A DNA stretch of 7,867 bases from Bacteroidota bacterium (GCA_963169475.1 CAUJFT010000404.1:1-7867), one strand, 5' to 3'; positions 1-6,079 are shown, counted from the first letter of the stretch. A program made the numbers and translations. The notes: a model not told the origin generated them from the sequence alone.

Positions 1-658
1 CGAATTTCAGAAAATCCTTATACTTTTTGAGTAAGGCAAGCACAAGCGGAGTAGGCGGGGCATAAAATCGGAATCCGGATTCCCTCGCGCTTCGAACCCA
101 GAAATATAAATTCCCTGCCTGACCTGCTGTAAAGGCAAGAATTAATCCATGTCCAGAGCCGGATACCAATCCTATGAGTACAGATAATCCGTTTTTTAAA
201 GCAACATTCAATAGCTTACCGGTTGTAATTTCGGCGTACTTGCCTTCTCTATTCAAAAAAGTTCGTAAAACCTGCATAATTCCCTCTGCAAGGATACAGA
301 AAGGAATCAGTAAAAGCCATTCCGCCGGCATCCACTGCCGAACTGTATTCGGAAAAGCAAAGTATCCCATCAAAGCAGGAAGAAAGAGTAATCCGCTAAG
401 GAAAATTCCAATCAAAATACCGGTTCTTGTAAGATGAAACGCTTCTTTCGGTGAAGAGGGAAGCATAATCGTAAACTCATATCCGGCATTTATTCCGATA
501 GAAAGCGTAAGAACGGCGGCAATGAAAACCTCTGCGCTACCGATTTCTCCCATAGGATAATAACGGGTGATGATGGGAATCAGGAAGAAACTCACTATCT
601 GTGCAAGCACTGTTCCGGATAATAGGGTAAGTATCTTCCTTAAAAATAAAAGCGGCAT
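1..658 (-). CDS. Wzx-type oligosaccharide flippase, N-terminal part (truncated by window edge)
   Basis: Translating the complement from the ATG at 656-658 gives 219 residues without a stop up to the window edge, so the C-terminal half lies outside. The protein is very hydrophobic. It opens with LLSGTVLAQIVSFFLIPIITR followed by a short loop (YYPMGEIGSAE) and a second membrane segment, the usual N-terminus of the polysaccharide-transporter (RfbX/Wzx, MATE-like MOP) superfamily. About six membrane segments are visible, and near the edge the motif KKYKDFLKF matches the (R/K)xYKDFP-like loop found in the middle of these proteins. Members move undecaprenyl-linked sugar repeat units across the inner membrane for LPS O-antigen, capsule or exopolysaccharide. 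The start is fixed by an in-frame TAG four codons upstream (668-670), and no Shine-Dalgarno is seen. No glycosyltransferases are visible nearby, so the polymer is unknown. A more general MATE-like exporter is the alternative. Confidence 0.87.
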   Translation of the reverse strand, partial: MPLLFLRKILTLLSGTVLAQIVSFFLIPIITRYYPMGEIGSAEVFIAAVLTLSIGINAGYEFTIMLPSSPKEAFHLTRTGILIGIFLSGLLFLPALMGYFAFPNTVRQWMPAEWLLLIPFCILAEGIMQVLRTFLNREGKYAEITTGKLLNVALKNGLSVLIGLVSGSGHGLILAFTAGQAGNLYFWVRSARESGFRFYAPPTPLVLALLKKYKDFLKF

Positions 659-729
659 TTTGAATATCTATCCCAGTATTAATGTGATTGATGAGACTAA
701 TAAGGTCAATTGTGCTGATTATAAAGCGT

Positions 730-763
730 TTTGTAAATCGTTTTCTTACAAACCAATTTGTAA
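730..763. repeat. TTTGTAA/TTACAAA dyad cluster, possible operator
   Basis: The heptamer TTTGTAA occurs at 730-736 and 757-763, and its exact complement TTACAAA at 746-752. The last two form a perfect 7-bp dyad with a 4-nt spacer (18 bp in total), and the first and second form a second dyad with a 9-nt spacer. The cluster lies in the 127-bp gap between the end of the stress-protein gene and the start of the flippase gene, both on the minus strand. No T-run follows on either strand, so an intrinsic terminator is unlikely. A binding site for a dimeric regulator of the flippase gene is an inference. A+T-rich chance symmetry cannot be excluded. Confidence 0.3.
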
Positions 764-785
764 TTAATATAAAAGCAAGGGTAAA

Positions 786-1676
786 TTACATTTCATCTGT
801 GGTTTTGCTCCTATATGTAAATACCGGAATCCTTGAAAAAGAAACCACATGATGCGTAACGCTTCCCATAATCAAAGAATCCAATCCACTCCTACCATGT
901 GTGTTCATCATAATTAATTGAAAATTCCCTGCTACTGCATAGTCGTTAATGGCGATACCCGCACTTTTTCCAATGATAACGCGCTCGCTCACGCGGGTAA
1001 ATCCTTTGCTGCGGACATAATCTACATACTTTTTTAGATGAGCCTCAATTCGGGATATAAAGCCCAAATCGTCGGCATGTTTAGTTTCTACTACATTTAT
1101 AAACTGAACTTCGGGGTCTCTGGCATCAAAATACCCGATTAAGTAATCTAGTAATTCGCTAGCACCAAAACTCACATCTACCGGGATTAGGATTTTCCCA
1201 AAGCCTTTTTCATCGCCTAATTCCCTAAAAACTAATACGGGACAAGGAGCAGCACTTACTACGTTCTGAACCGTATTTCCAATTTGGCGGTTTAATACCC
1301 CTTCTTTGTCATGTATGCCGATAACGATAAGGTCTGCATTTAATTCCTCAGCTTCTTCAATAATTTCTTCCCGAATATTTCCGTATCGGATACTGGATTT
1401 ACAAGTAACAACATAGGGTACGTGTTTTTGTTTCAAGTCCCTTAATAGCTCCCTTGCTCGCTCTTTGGCTTGTTCCGTTACGGGAAAAAACCATTCCGGA
1501 TTAGCGGCAGAATCAAAGCCGTAAAGGCTGCCCATATAAGCGGTCATATTGCTTACTACGTGCAGGAGCGTAAGGTCGGCTTGGTACAAACGCGCCATAA
1601 AAGCTGCTTTTTCGATAATAACCCCGGATTTTTCTGTAAAATCAACAGGACACAATATGTTTCTTATTACGGACAT
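786..1676 (-). CDS. Tandem-domain universal stress protein (UspA family)
   Basis: The 296-residue protein has two UspA domains, about residues 4-151 and 159-289. Each begins with the typical first strand and loop (NILCPVDFT and KILIPVDVS) and ends with the hydrophobic CPVLVF or IPVFTY strand. Universal stress proteins are cytoplasmic and often bind ATP through a G-2X-G-9X-G(S/T) motif. The second domain nearly keeps it (N258, G261, G271, S272), with the common MNTHGRSG sequence. The first is altered to G120, D123, G133, N134, so ATP binding there is doubtful. Two-domain USPs of about 280-300 residues are common in Bacteroidota and are linked to starvation, oxygen or redox stress, but no specific ligand can be deduced here. 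The ATG at 1674-1676 begins directly at the conserved strand. It is preceded by A/T-rich DNA with no Shine-Dalgarno. The gene is divergent from the S41 protease gene. Confidence 0.95.
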   Translation of the reverse strand: MSVIRNILCPVDFTEKSGVIIEKAAFMARLYQADLTLLHVVSNMTAYMGSLYGFDSAANPEWFFPVTEQAKERARELLRDLKQKHVPYVVTCKSSIRYGNIREEIIEEAEELNADLIVIGIHDKEGVLNRQIGNTVQNVVSAAPCPVLVFRELGDEKGFGKILIPVDVSFGASELLDYLIGYFDARDPEVQFINVVETKHADDLGFISRIEAHLKKYVDYVRSKGFTRVSERVIIGKSAGIAINDYAVAGNFQLIMMNTHGRSGLDSLIMGSVTHHVVSFSRIPVFTYRSKTTDEM

Positions 1677-1786
1677 AATTATAAAAATTTAAAGTTTAAT
1701 ATATGGTAATTAAGGTAAGTACTAGTTTGAAATTAGTTTATGATATTATTTTTAGTTAAAAAACTGATAAACAATTATTTATAAAG

Positions 1787-1817
1787 ACTAAGAACTTATC
1801 ATTAAAAACTAAGAACT
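1787..1817. repeat. 10-bp direct repeat ACTAAGAACT, 21-bp period
   Basis: ACTAAGAACT occurs at 1787-1796 and again at 1808-1817, exactly 21 bp apart, placing both copies on the same face of the helix. It lies about 110 bp upstream of the stress-protein start. Paired direct repeats with this spacing are typical of some response-regulator sites (LytTR-type regulators, for example), but the sequence does not match a known consensus and the pair could be a small duplication. One copy overlaps the stop codon of the possible gene remnant. Confidence 0.3.
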
Positions 1818-2016
1818 ACTTATTATCTTTCTCAATATAAAAACCAAAATCTTCAAATCCCACGATTACAACTTCAATGCCTTTGTTTTCCTTAGTAAAG
1901 GCTAACCCCGACTAACATTCTTTTTTAGAAAATCCTTTACCTGATACAATGATATTAACTTTTTCCGGAATAACCAAAATTTTTTGAGTATAAATATTAT
2001 TTTTATATTTTCTACC
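1816..2016 (-). pseudogene. Possible decayed gene with an internal TAG
   Basis: On the minus strand one frame runs from just after a TAA (2017-2019) to a TAG (1816-1818), interrupted once by a TAG at 1912-1914. The upstream segment includes ILVIPEKVNIIVSGKGF and the downstream segment includes ENKGIEVVIVGFEDFGFYIE. Both look like ordinary protein. Codon first positions are purine-rich (22 of 30 downstream, 15 of 22 upstream), as in real genes. No ATG start is present, and reading on past the 5' stop gives nothing coherent. I read it as the C-terminal remnant of an inactivated gene of unknown family. Chance openness in A/T-rich DNA is a real alternative, because each half is only about 32-34 codons. 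Confidence 0.25.
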
Positions 2017-2284
2017 TTATTTTTTATTTTATGGCAAAAAAGGTATGATTTTTGAGAGGGGAAAAGAAAAACCCGTTTTTTAGTATTCTATTAATATACT
2101 TATCGCCAAAAAATCTTACGCTTATGCTTTGGTTCTTTTTTTGAATTTTTGGGTATTAGAGAATAAAATAATTACGAAAAAACTTGCTTTTCTCTGATTG
2201 ATTGTATTCTTTTACAAACTAATTGAGGCATTTATCGTAGAACGTGGTCCATATCCCGCATTATTATCTTTTATAAAAAACTAA

Positions 2285-3922
2285 ATGAGTCGTATTCTTA
2301 GAAACTTTTTGATTTCCTTCGGCTTACTGACACTCGGATTATCCGTTGGTTTCAAAATAGATACTTACCTTACCAAAGATAGAGTGTCGGACATAGACAA
2401 GGGGGTGAAGAAGATTGAACAAGCACTCACCTTTATAGAGCGTAACTATATCACAGAGCCTGACCATAATGAATTGATTGATAATGCTATAAAAGGGGTA
2501 CTCCAAGAATTAGACCCTCATTCTTTTTACATAAGTGCCGCAGAAATGCAAGAGCGCGAAGAAGAAATGACGGGGAGTTTTGACGGAATTGGAATTGAGT
2601 ATAGTATTATTGATGATACCCTATACGTAGTTTCTCCTCTTGCAGGAGGCCCTAGCGAAAAAGCAGGCATCAAGCCCGGGGATAAGGTCTTAAAAATAGA
2701 CGGAGAAAAGTTAGATAATCGAAAGCTTAATACGGCATTTATCACTCAAAAACTCAAAGGAGGTAAAGGTTCTAAGGTGTCGCTTAGTATTTTAAGAAAA
2801 GGAAGTCAAGGGGCGATGGATTTTATTGTAACTCGTGACAAAATTCCTTTGTATAGTATTCCTTACGCGTATCAACTCACTCCCGAAGTCGGTTATATCC
2901 AAATCAATAGCTTTTCAGAGACTACTTATGAGGAATTTATTCGCCAGCTCGAAAGGCTTAAGGCAGAGGGGATTAAGAATCTTATTCTTGACCTTAGAGG
3001 AAATCCCGGCGGATATTTACTCATGGCAAAAAATATTGCCGACGAGTTTTTGACTGCTGGAAAGCGTATCGTTATGACCAAGGGAAGAGGCGCGGATAGC
3101 AAACAAGATTACTTTTCTACCAATTCATTAAACGCTTTTGAGGAGGGAGGGCTTGTAGTTCTTGTGGACTTTGGGACAGCTTCTGCCAGCGAAATTCTTT
3201 CTGGTGCAATTCAGGACCATGATAGAGGACTAATTGTAGGCGTAAGAACCTTTGGAAAAGGGCTGGTTCAGATTCAGAAGAAGTTTGAAGATGGCTCCGC
3301 GATGAGAATTGTGGTTTCGGAATATTACACTCCAAGTGGTAGAAGCATTCAGAAGCCTTATCACCTCTCTCACGAAACCTACGACAAAGAAATTGAGGAA
3401 AGATTTAAGTCCGGTGAAATATATGATGAATCCAAAATCCATCTTCCGGACTCCATCGTTTATCGTACAGATGCAGGGAGGGTTGTATATGGCGGGGGCG
3501 GGATTGTGCCAGATATTTTTATCCCAGAAGACACCTCAACCAATAGTAAATATCTTTCTAGTTTGTATGCGCATGACCTTATTCGGATTTTTTCCTATAG
3601 ATATGTAGATGCACATTCCGAATTAAGGGGTGTCTACCCTCACGCAGCAAGATTTATTTATGAGTTTGAAATAACCTCCGATATATTAAAACAATTCTCC
3701 ACTTTTGCGGTCCAAAGAGGAGTGCCTTTTGATGAAGCAGGATATATTACTTCTCAACCGGTACTTAAAACTAGAATCAAGGCTTATATTGGGAAAAGGC
3801 TATTTCAAGATGATGGCTATTATCCTGCTTTGCATGAAACAGACCCCGTAATCCAGAGAGCATTAGAGCTTATGCCGGCTGCGTATGAGCTACAAAAAAC
3901 CGGACGGTTTACACTCCGATAA
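2285..3922 (+). CDS. S41 family carboxy-terminal processing protease (CtpA/Prc type)
   Basis: The 545-residue serine protease is probably periplasmic and held to the inner membrane by an N-terminal hydrophobic segment (residues 5-23), which is an uncleaved anchor or a signal peptide. The order is an N-terminal helical domain with ELDPHSFYIS (75-84), a PDZ domain (about 97-185) with FDGIGIEY and a GIKPGDKVLKIDG peptide-binding region, then the S41 catalytic domain with LILDLRGNPGG (233-243). The catalytic Ser-Lys-Gln set is intact: S300 in GTASASEI, K325 in TFGKG and Q329. The 25- and 4-residue spacings equal those of Bacillus CtpB. The C-terminal 170 residues form an extension common in Bacteroidota members. 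These enzymes degrade or trim envelope proteins from the C-terminus. The gene is monocistronic as far as visible. The ATG follows A-rich DNA without a Shine-Dalgarno. It ends 23 bp from a convergent gene. Confidence 0.97.
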   Translation: MSRILRNFLISFGLLTLGLSVGFKIDTYLTKDRVSDIDKGVKKIEQALTFIERNYITEPDHNELIDNAIKGVLQELDPHSFYISAAEMQEREEEMTGSFDGIGIEYSIIDDTLYVVSPLAGGPSEKAGIKPGDKVLKIDGEKLDNRKLNTAFITQKLKGGKGSKVSLSILRKGSQGAMDFIVTRDKIPLYSIPYAYQLTPEVGYIQINSFSETTYEEFIRQLERLKAEGIKNLILDLRGNPGGYLLMAKNIADEFLTAGKRIVMTKGRGADSKQDYFSTNSLNAFEEGGLVVLVDFGTASASEILSGAIQDHDRGLIVGVRTFGKGLVQIQKKFEDGSAMRIVVSEYYTPSGRSIQKPYHLSHETYDKEIEERFKSGEIYDESKIHLPDSIVYRTDAGRVVYGGGGIVPDIFIPEDTSTNSKYLSSLYAHDLIRIFSYRYVDAHSELRGVYPHAARFIYEFEITSDILKQFSTFAVQRGVPFDEAGYITSQPVLKTRIKAYIGKRLFQDDGYYPALHETDPVIQRALELMPAAYELQKTGRFTLR

Positions 3923-3923
3923 T

Positions 3924-3969
3924 CCAAGAATTTAGTGTAAAATAGCTAAAAAAGAGGAATAGTTCTTGG
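3924..3969. repeat. Weak inverted repeat at the convergent gene ends
   Basis: CCAAGAA at 3924-3930 pairs with TTCTTGG at 3963-3969 across a 32-nt loop, spanning the last bases of the minus-strand gene. The gap between the convergent genes is only 23 bp (3923-3945). A 7-bp stem with this loop is too weak to call an intrinsic terminator. The two transcripts probably overlap at their 3' ends. Confidence 0.2.
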
Positions 3970-4626
3970 TAATTTACCGAAGGTGTGCAAGGAGGGTGCT
4001 TCAAGTCCTCTGCTTGCTACTTCGCTTTCTGCGGAACTCTGATATATGGGCAGAATATGAATCGGACAAGCGATATATTTGTTAAAAGACTCGTAAGTAT
4101 CCCCAATATTGTAGGGAGGGTCGGTGTCCCTAAGCAAAGCTCCTTCAAGTCGGAATAACTCATCGTCTTTATTTTTTTTCATAAACTTCCCTACTAATGA
4201 ACCAATCTGGCGAACTACCTCTGCTACAGCTCCGTAGGTTGGATTTGCGAGTGCGAGGGCTTTACTGATTGCTCCTATTTCAGGAGAGCGCATAAATTGG
4301 TCAAGGTTGTTACCGGCTTCTCTTACGTCTTTATCACTTTCCATAAATAAGACATTGTAGGTAACAAACTTACCCGGATTTTGGGGTCCATAGATAATTC
4401 TGCCCACCCCTCCAAAATTCACTCTTAAACACTTCTGAATATTTGGGAAATAAAAATTATTGAGTTGAAGATTTGCATTAGGGTCTTTCAGTGCCGATTC
4501 ACTCACTGCGATAGAAATAATATAAGGCTCACTAAGCCCTCCGAAAATATCCCCGCTTTTTCTCATTTCAAAGTAAGGAATAGTAACCGCTATTTCGTCC
4601 TGATATTTGTTAAAAGACTGGTTCAT
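3946..4626 (-). CDS. Uncharacterised soluble protein, second gene of a coupled pair
   Basis: The protein has 226 residues, with no signal peptide and no clear membrane helix. I do not recognise the family with certainty. The N-terminal half is strand-like and includes KSGDIFGGLSEPYIISI (23-39), faintly like the SDPY strand of C2 domains, then a conserved-looking GPQNPGKFVTYNVLFME (80-96) followed by acidic SDKDVREAG (97-105). Residues 118-150 are rich in Ala and Gly and probably helical. The segment RDTDPPYNIGDTYESFNKY (166-184) then returns to strand-like sequence. A C2-like beta-sandwich with a helical insertion is a guess only. The ATG overlaps the stop of the upstream gene as ATGA (4623-4626), so the two are translationally coupled and probably work together, this one perhaps on the cytoplasmic side of its partner. 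The coding sequence is sound: 226 uninterrupted codons with protein-like composition. Confidence 0.85.
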   Translation of the reverse strand: MNQSFNKYQDEIAVTIPYFEMRKSGDIFGGLSEPYIISIAVSESALKDPNANLQLNNFYFPNIQKCLRVNFGGVGRIIYGPQNPGKFVTYNVLFMESDKDVREAGNNLDQFMRSPEIGAISKALALANPTYGAVAEVVRQIGSLVGKFMKKNKDDELFRLEGALLRDTDPPYNIGDTYESFNKYIACPIHILPIYQSSAESEVASRGLEAPSLHTFGKLPRTIPLF

Positions 4627-5291
4627 GGCTTGTAACTTTTAAGAATATAGTAAAAATCATTAAGATAATTATCCAACTCAACCTTTGAGGCAGTAGTCAG
4701 GCTAAAAGCCAATAGGAGCTTATCGGAATGTTCTAAGTAAGCATAGGCTACATATTTTTCTTTTATGAAACTTTCGCGCACAGGTCTTTTGCCCCACAAA
4801 TACACCCCAGTAATTGCTTCTCTTCCGCTTTGAGTACGAACGTTTTGTCGCGAATTAAGCACCTTCGACTCTTGCACTAAGAATATCGTTTTCTCGATTC
4901 TGGATAAAGCGGAGTCTTTGGTAGAAAACTCTGGAAGACCTCGACTTATGTAATGAATCTGAATATATGGGTCTTTGAGTGCCGGTCTTTTCTCTTTTGC
5001 TACATAGGCAACAATCATTCCGCTTTTATCACTATTTGCGTCCATCTGCCCGCCCCAAGGGAGAGAATCCCTACTTAATCCTTGTAGATGCTTAGGATAT
5101 GTTAGAGAAAAAGTAGTATTCAAGGCATTATATTTTACCGTAACTCCTTTGCTAAAATCAGCGGAGGTTTTGTCAATTTTGTTACCTTGCTTACCCGGAA
5201 ATGACCGAAGCGCGAAAAAAAGCCCAATACCTGCAAGCAAAAGAATAAAGACTAATGGAATGAATTTGTTTGAAATTTTTTGTTGAGACAT
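4623..5291 (-). CDS. Single-pass membrane protein with possible PsbP/DcrB-like domain
   Basis: The 222-residue protein has a short basic N-terminus, one strong hydrophobic segment (about 10-28) and then an extra-cytoplasmic domain. There is no lipobox cysteine, so it is most likely an N-terminally anchored inner-membrane protein facing the periplasm. The soluble part opens with NTTFSLTYPKHLQGL (58-72) and ends with LLLAFSLTTASKVELDNYL and FYYILKSYKP. This resembles the first strand (TFSxxYPxxW) and last helix (FxxIxxSF) of the PsbP/DcrB/DUF1795 fold, but the match is by eye and the family is not assured. It is the first gene of a two-gene operon, its TGA overlapping the next ATG. The start at 5289-5291 is preceded by A/T-rich DNA, and no clear TAnnTTTG promoter was found on this strand. 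Confidence 0.85.
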   Translation of the reverse strand: MSQQKISNKFIPLVFILLLAGIGLFFALRSFPGKQGNKIDKTSADFSKGVTVKYNALNTTFSLTYPKHLQGLSRDSLPWGGQMDANSDKSGMIVAYVAKEKRPALKDPYIQIHYISRGLPEFSTKDSALSRIEKTIFLVQESKVLNSRQNVRTQSGREAITGVYLWGKRPVRESFIKEKYVAYAYLEHSDKLLLAFSLTTASKVELDNYLNDFYYILKSYKP

Positions 5292-5455
5292 CTAAATAAT
5301 ACATTATGATAATAGAATGACTGCCTTCAATATACATATCTGAAATACGAGCCTATGCGATTTTCCAGATAGAAATATTCGTCAAAAATAATGATATTTT
5401 TATTAGGGATATAACTACACAAAATATATTTTTCGGAAAGCCCCGATTTTATTTT

Positions 5456-5526
5456 CAATTCATATCGCCAAAATATCCATTCAGTACAAGGAATACGCCA
5501 TTCAGCCTCAAAGAATAGCCATTCGG
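5456..5526 (+). repeat. Four direct repeats phased at 21 bp upstream of a promoter
   Basis: CCATTCAG occurs at 5477-5484 and 5498-5505, CCATTCGG at 5519-5526, and a degenerate copy CAATTCAT at 5456-5463. All start exactly 21 bp apart, two helical turns. The sequence between cores is partly shared (CAAGGAATA and CAAAGAATA, shifted by one base). The last copy ends about 12 bp before the -33-like element of the promoter at 5538-5567, where an activator array would sit. Direct repeats of 8-9 bp at 21-22 bp spacing are typical of LytTR-type response regulators, although this core does not match their consensus. Read on the minus strand, the same array encodes a heptapeptide repeat (TEW/AEW/TEW), so a decayed coding repeat is the alternative. 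Confidence 0.6.
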
Positions 5527-5537
5527 TCAAATTTTGT

Positions 5538-5567
5538 TTTGTATAGGTATTAAGGGCTATATCTTTG
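5538..5567 (+). promoter_or_regulatory. Bacteroidota-type promoter for a short plus-strand transcript
   Basis: TATCTTTG at 5560-5567 is an exact match to the Bacteroidota -7 element TAnnTTTG. TTTG at 5538-5541 matches the -33 element, with an 18-bp spacer. Transcription would begin near 5572-5575. No plus-strand gene lies downstream before a strong terminator at 5588-5635, so the promoter appears to serve a short RNA. Confidence 0.5.
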
Positions 5568-5572
5568 TATCA

Positions 5573-5636
5573 GCAGGTTAAAGAATGAGCATTTGGGGTT
5601 GACTCGCTTCGGCTTGAGTCCCCCAATGCTTTTTTA
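5573..5636 (+). ncRNA. Candidate short non-coding RNA of about 60 nt
   Basis: The span runs from the predicted start just after the promoter to the T-tract of the hairpin. The transcript would have a leader of about 15 nt (ending in TTAAAGAATG) followed by one long stem-loop. It matches no RNA family that I recognise: it is too short for 6S, SRP or tmRNA and lacks their motifs. Both flanking genes are on the other strand, so it is not a leader for either, and it is not antisense to an adjacent coding sequence. The exact 5' end is a guess of a few bases. If the promoter is not real, the hairpin would simply terminate the mazG-like transcript. Confidence 0.35.
5588..5635 (+). terminator. Intrinsic terminator hairpin with UUCG tetraloop
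   Basis: AGCATT (5588-5593) pairs with AATGCT (5625-5630), GGGG (5595-5598) with CCCC (5621-5624), GACTC (5601-5605) with GAGTC (5616-5620) and GC with GC, around a TTCG loop (5608-5611). This gives 17 base pairs with small bulges. Six T follow on the plus strand (5630-5635), making this a classic rho-independent terminator in that direction. On the minus strand an A-run precedes it and only CATTCTTT follows, so termination of the mazG-like transcript would be weaker. Confidence 0.75.
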
Positions 5637-5680
5637 TAAAAAACCCGATTTTCTTTGCTTATAAACGCCGCCTCTTATCT

Positions 5681-6010
5681 TTACCCTTGTAGCTTTGGAT
5701 TATTCTTATGCCTTTCGCGGTCTCGTAGTGTTTTCTTCTCTATATTCTGTTTAAGGGCGGCTTCCAAATTAATCCCCGTTTGATTAGCAAGGCACATCAA
5801 CACGAACAATACATCTGCCATCTCATCGCCTAAATCTACCCCTTCTTCTCCTTTCTTGAAAGATTGCTCCCCATACCTCCTTGCCATAATTCTTGCAACT
5901 TCTCCCACCTCTTCCATTAAAATAGCGGTATTAGTCAGTTCGGAGAAGTATTTTACACCTATTGTTTTTACCCATTCATCTATACGACATTGTGCTTCTA
6001 AAATGGTCAT
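5681..6010 (-). CDS. MazG-like nucleotide pyrophosphohydrolase (YpjD-type)
   Basis: This is a small cytoplasmic all-alpha NTP pyrophosphohydrolase that cleaves (d)NTPs to the monophosphate and pyrophosphate, generally to remove aberrant nucleotides. With the ATG at 6008-6010 it has 109 residues. The magnesium-binding motif ExxE...ExxD is intact: LMEEVGEVA supplies EExxE (E33, E34, E37) and GDEMADVLF supplies ExxD (E63, D66). The spacing, the preceding KYFSELTN segment and the following LANQTGINLEAAL closely follow the Bacillus YpjD pattern of about 111 residues, so this is the short single-domain MazG type and not the long two-domain MazG. A TTG two codons upstream (6014-6016) would add two residues. 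The ATG is preferred. The gene is divergent from the beta-barrel gene and appears monocistronic. It could be annotated as a MazG-related or phosphoribosyl-ATP-pyrophosphatase-like fold. Confidence 0.93.
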   Translation of the reverse strand: MTILEAQCRIDEWVKTIGVKYFSELTNTAILMEEVGEVARIMARRYGEQSFKKGEEGVDLGDEMADVLFVLMCLANQTGINLEAALKQNIEKKTLRDRERHKNNPKLQG

Positions 6011-6057
6011 AATCAATTTATTTATACTAAAAACACACTTTAAATAGGTTATGTTTA

Positions 6058-6079
6058 GGCGTTATGAGAGAAAAACGCC
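6058..6079. repeat. GGCGTT/AACGCC inverted repeat in the divergent promoter region
   Basis: GGCGTT at 6058-6063 and AACGCC at 6074-6079 form a perfect 6-bp dyad with a 10-nt spacer. It lies 48-69 bp upstream of the mazG-like ATG and about 33 bp before the -7 element of the beta-barrel promoter. A T-run starts at 6087, but no plus-strand gene lies upstream to be terminated. An operator serving one or both divergent genes is the more sensible reading, at low confidence. Confidence 0.3.

Larger units (their letters stand above)
1677..2284. other. 608-bp divergent intergenic region
   Basis: This stretch separates the divergent starts of the stress-protein gene and the S41 protease gene. It is very A+T rich and carries no intact gene that I can support. 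It contains a possible decayed minus-strand reading frame (1816-2016), a 10-bp direct repeat with a 21-bp period (1787-1817) and a weak inverted repeat, TACCTT at 2013-2018 with AAGGTA at 2040-2045. Promoters for both flanking genes must lie here, but I found no exact TAnnTTTG element on either strand. The length is unusually large for a gene-dense genome, which fits loss of a gene. Confidence 0.6.
5292..5680. other. 389-bp intergenic region holding a short-RNA-like locus
   Basis: This region lies between the two minus-strand units (the coupled pair and the mazG-like gene). Its right half contains four phased 21-bp repeats, a promoter and a strong hairpin terminator on the plus strand, each described separately. 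The left part (5292-5455) is A/T rich and shows nothing that I recognise. A 67-codon minus-strand frame (5327-5530) with a TTG start covers the left part and the repeats. It is not called as a gene because it has no ATG, is rich in Trp and Tyr from the repeat itself and resembles nothing known. Confidence 0.6.

Noticed and set aside
174..767. Two plus-strand frames (174-437 and 567-767)
   Set aside because: The first lies wholly antisense to the flippase gene and the second mostly so. Their peptides are basic and low in protein-like pattern, so they are shadows of that gene.
2013..2045. TACCTT/AAGGTA inverted repeat in the divergent region
   Set aside because: Six base pairs across a long A/T-rich spacer are expected by chance here.
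3924..3969. Inverted repeat as a terminator for the protease gene
   Set aside because: A 7-bp stem with a 32-nt loop and no T-tract is too weak. Listed only as a weak repeat.
5327..5530. 67-codon minus-strand reading frame
   Set aside because: It starts at TTG, contains the 21-bp repeat array, has odd Trp/Tyr-rich composition and resembles no known protein. Kept only as an alternative reading of the repeats.
5585..5602. Five-residue open frame MSIWG at the foot of the hairpin, resembling an attenuator leader peptide
   Set aside because: It has only one Trp codon, no ribosome-binding signal and no downstream plus-strand biosynthetic gene to attenuate.
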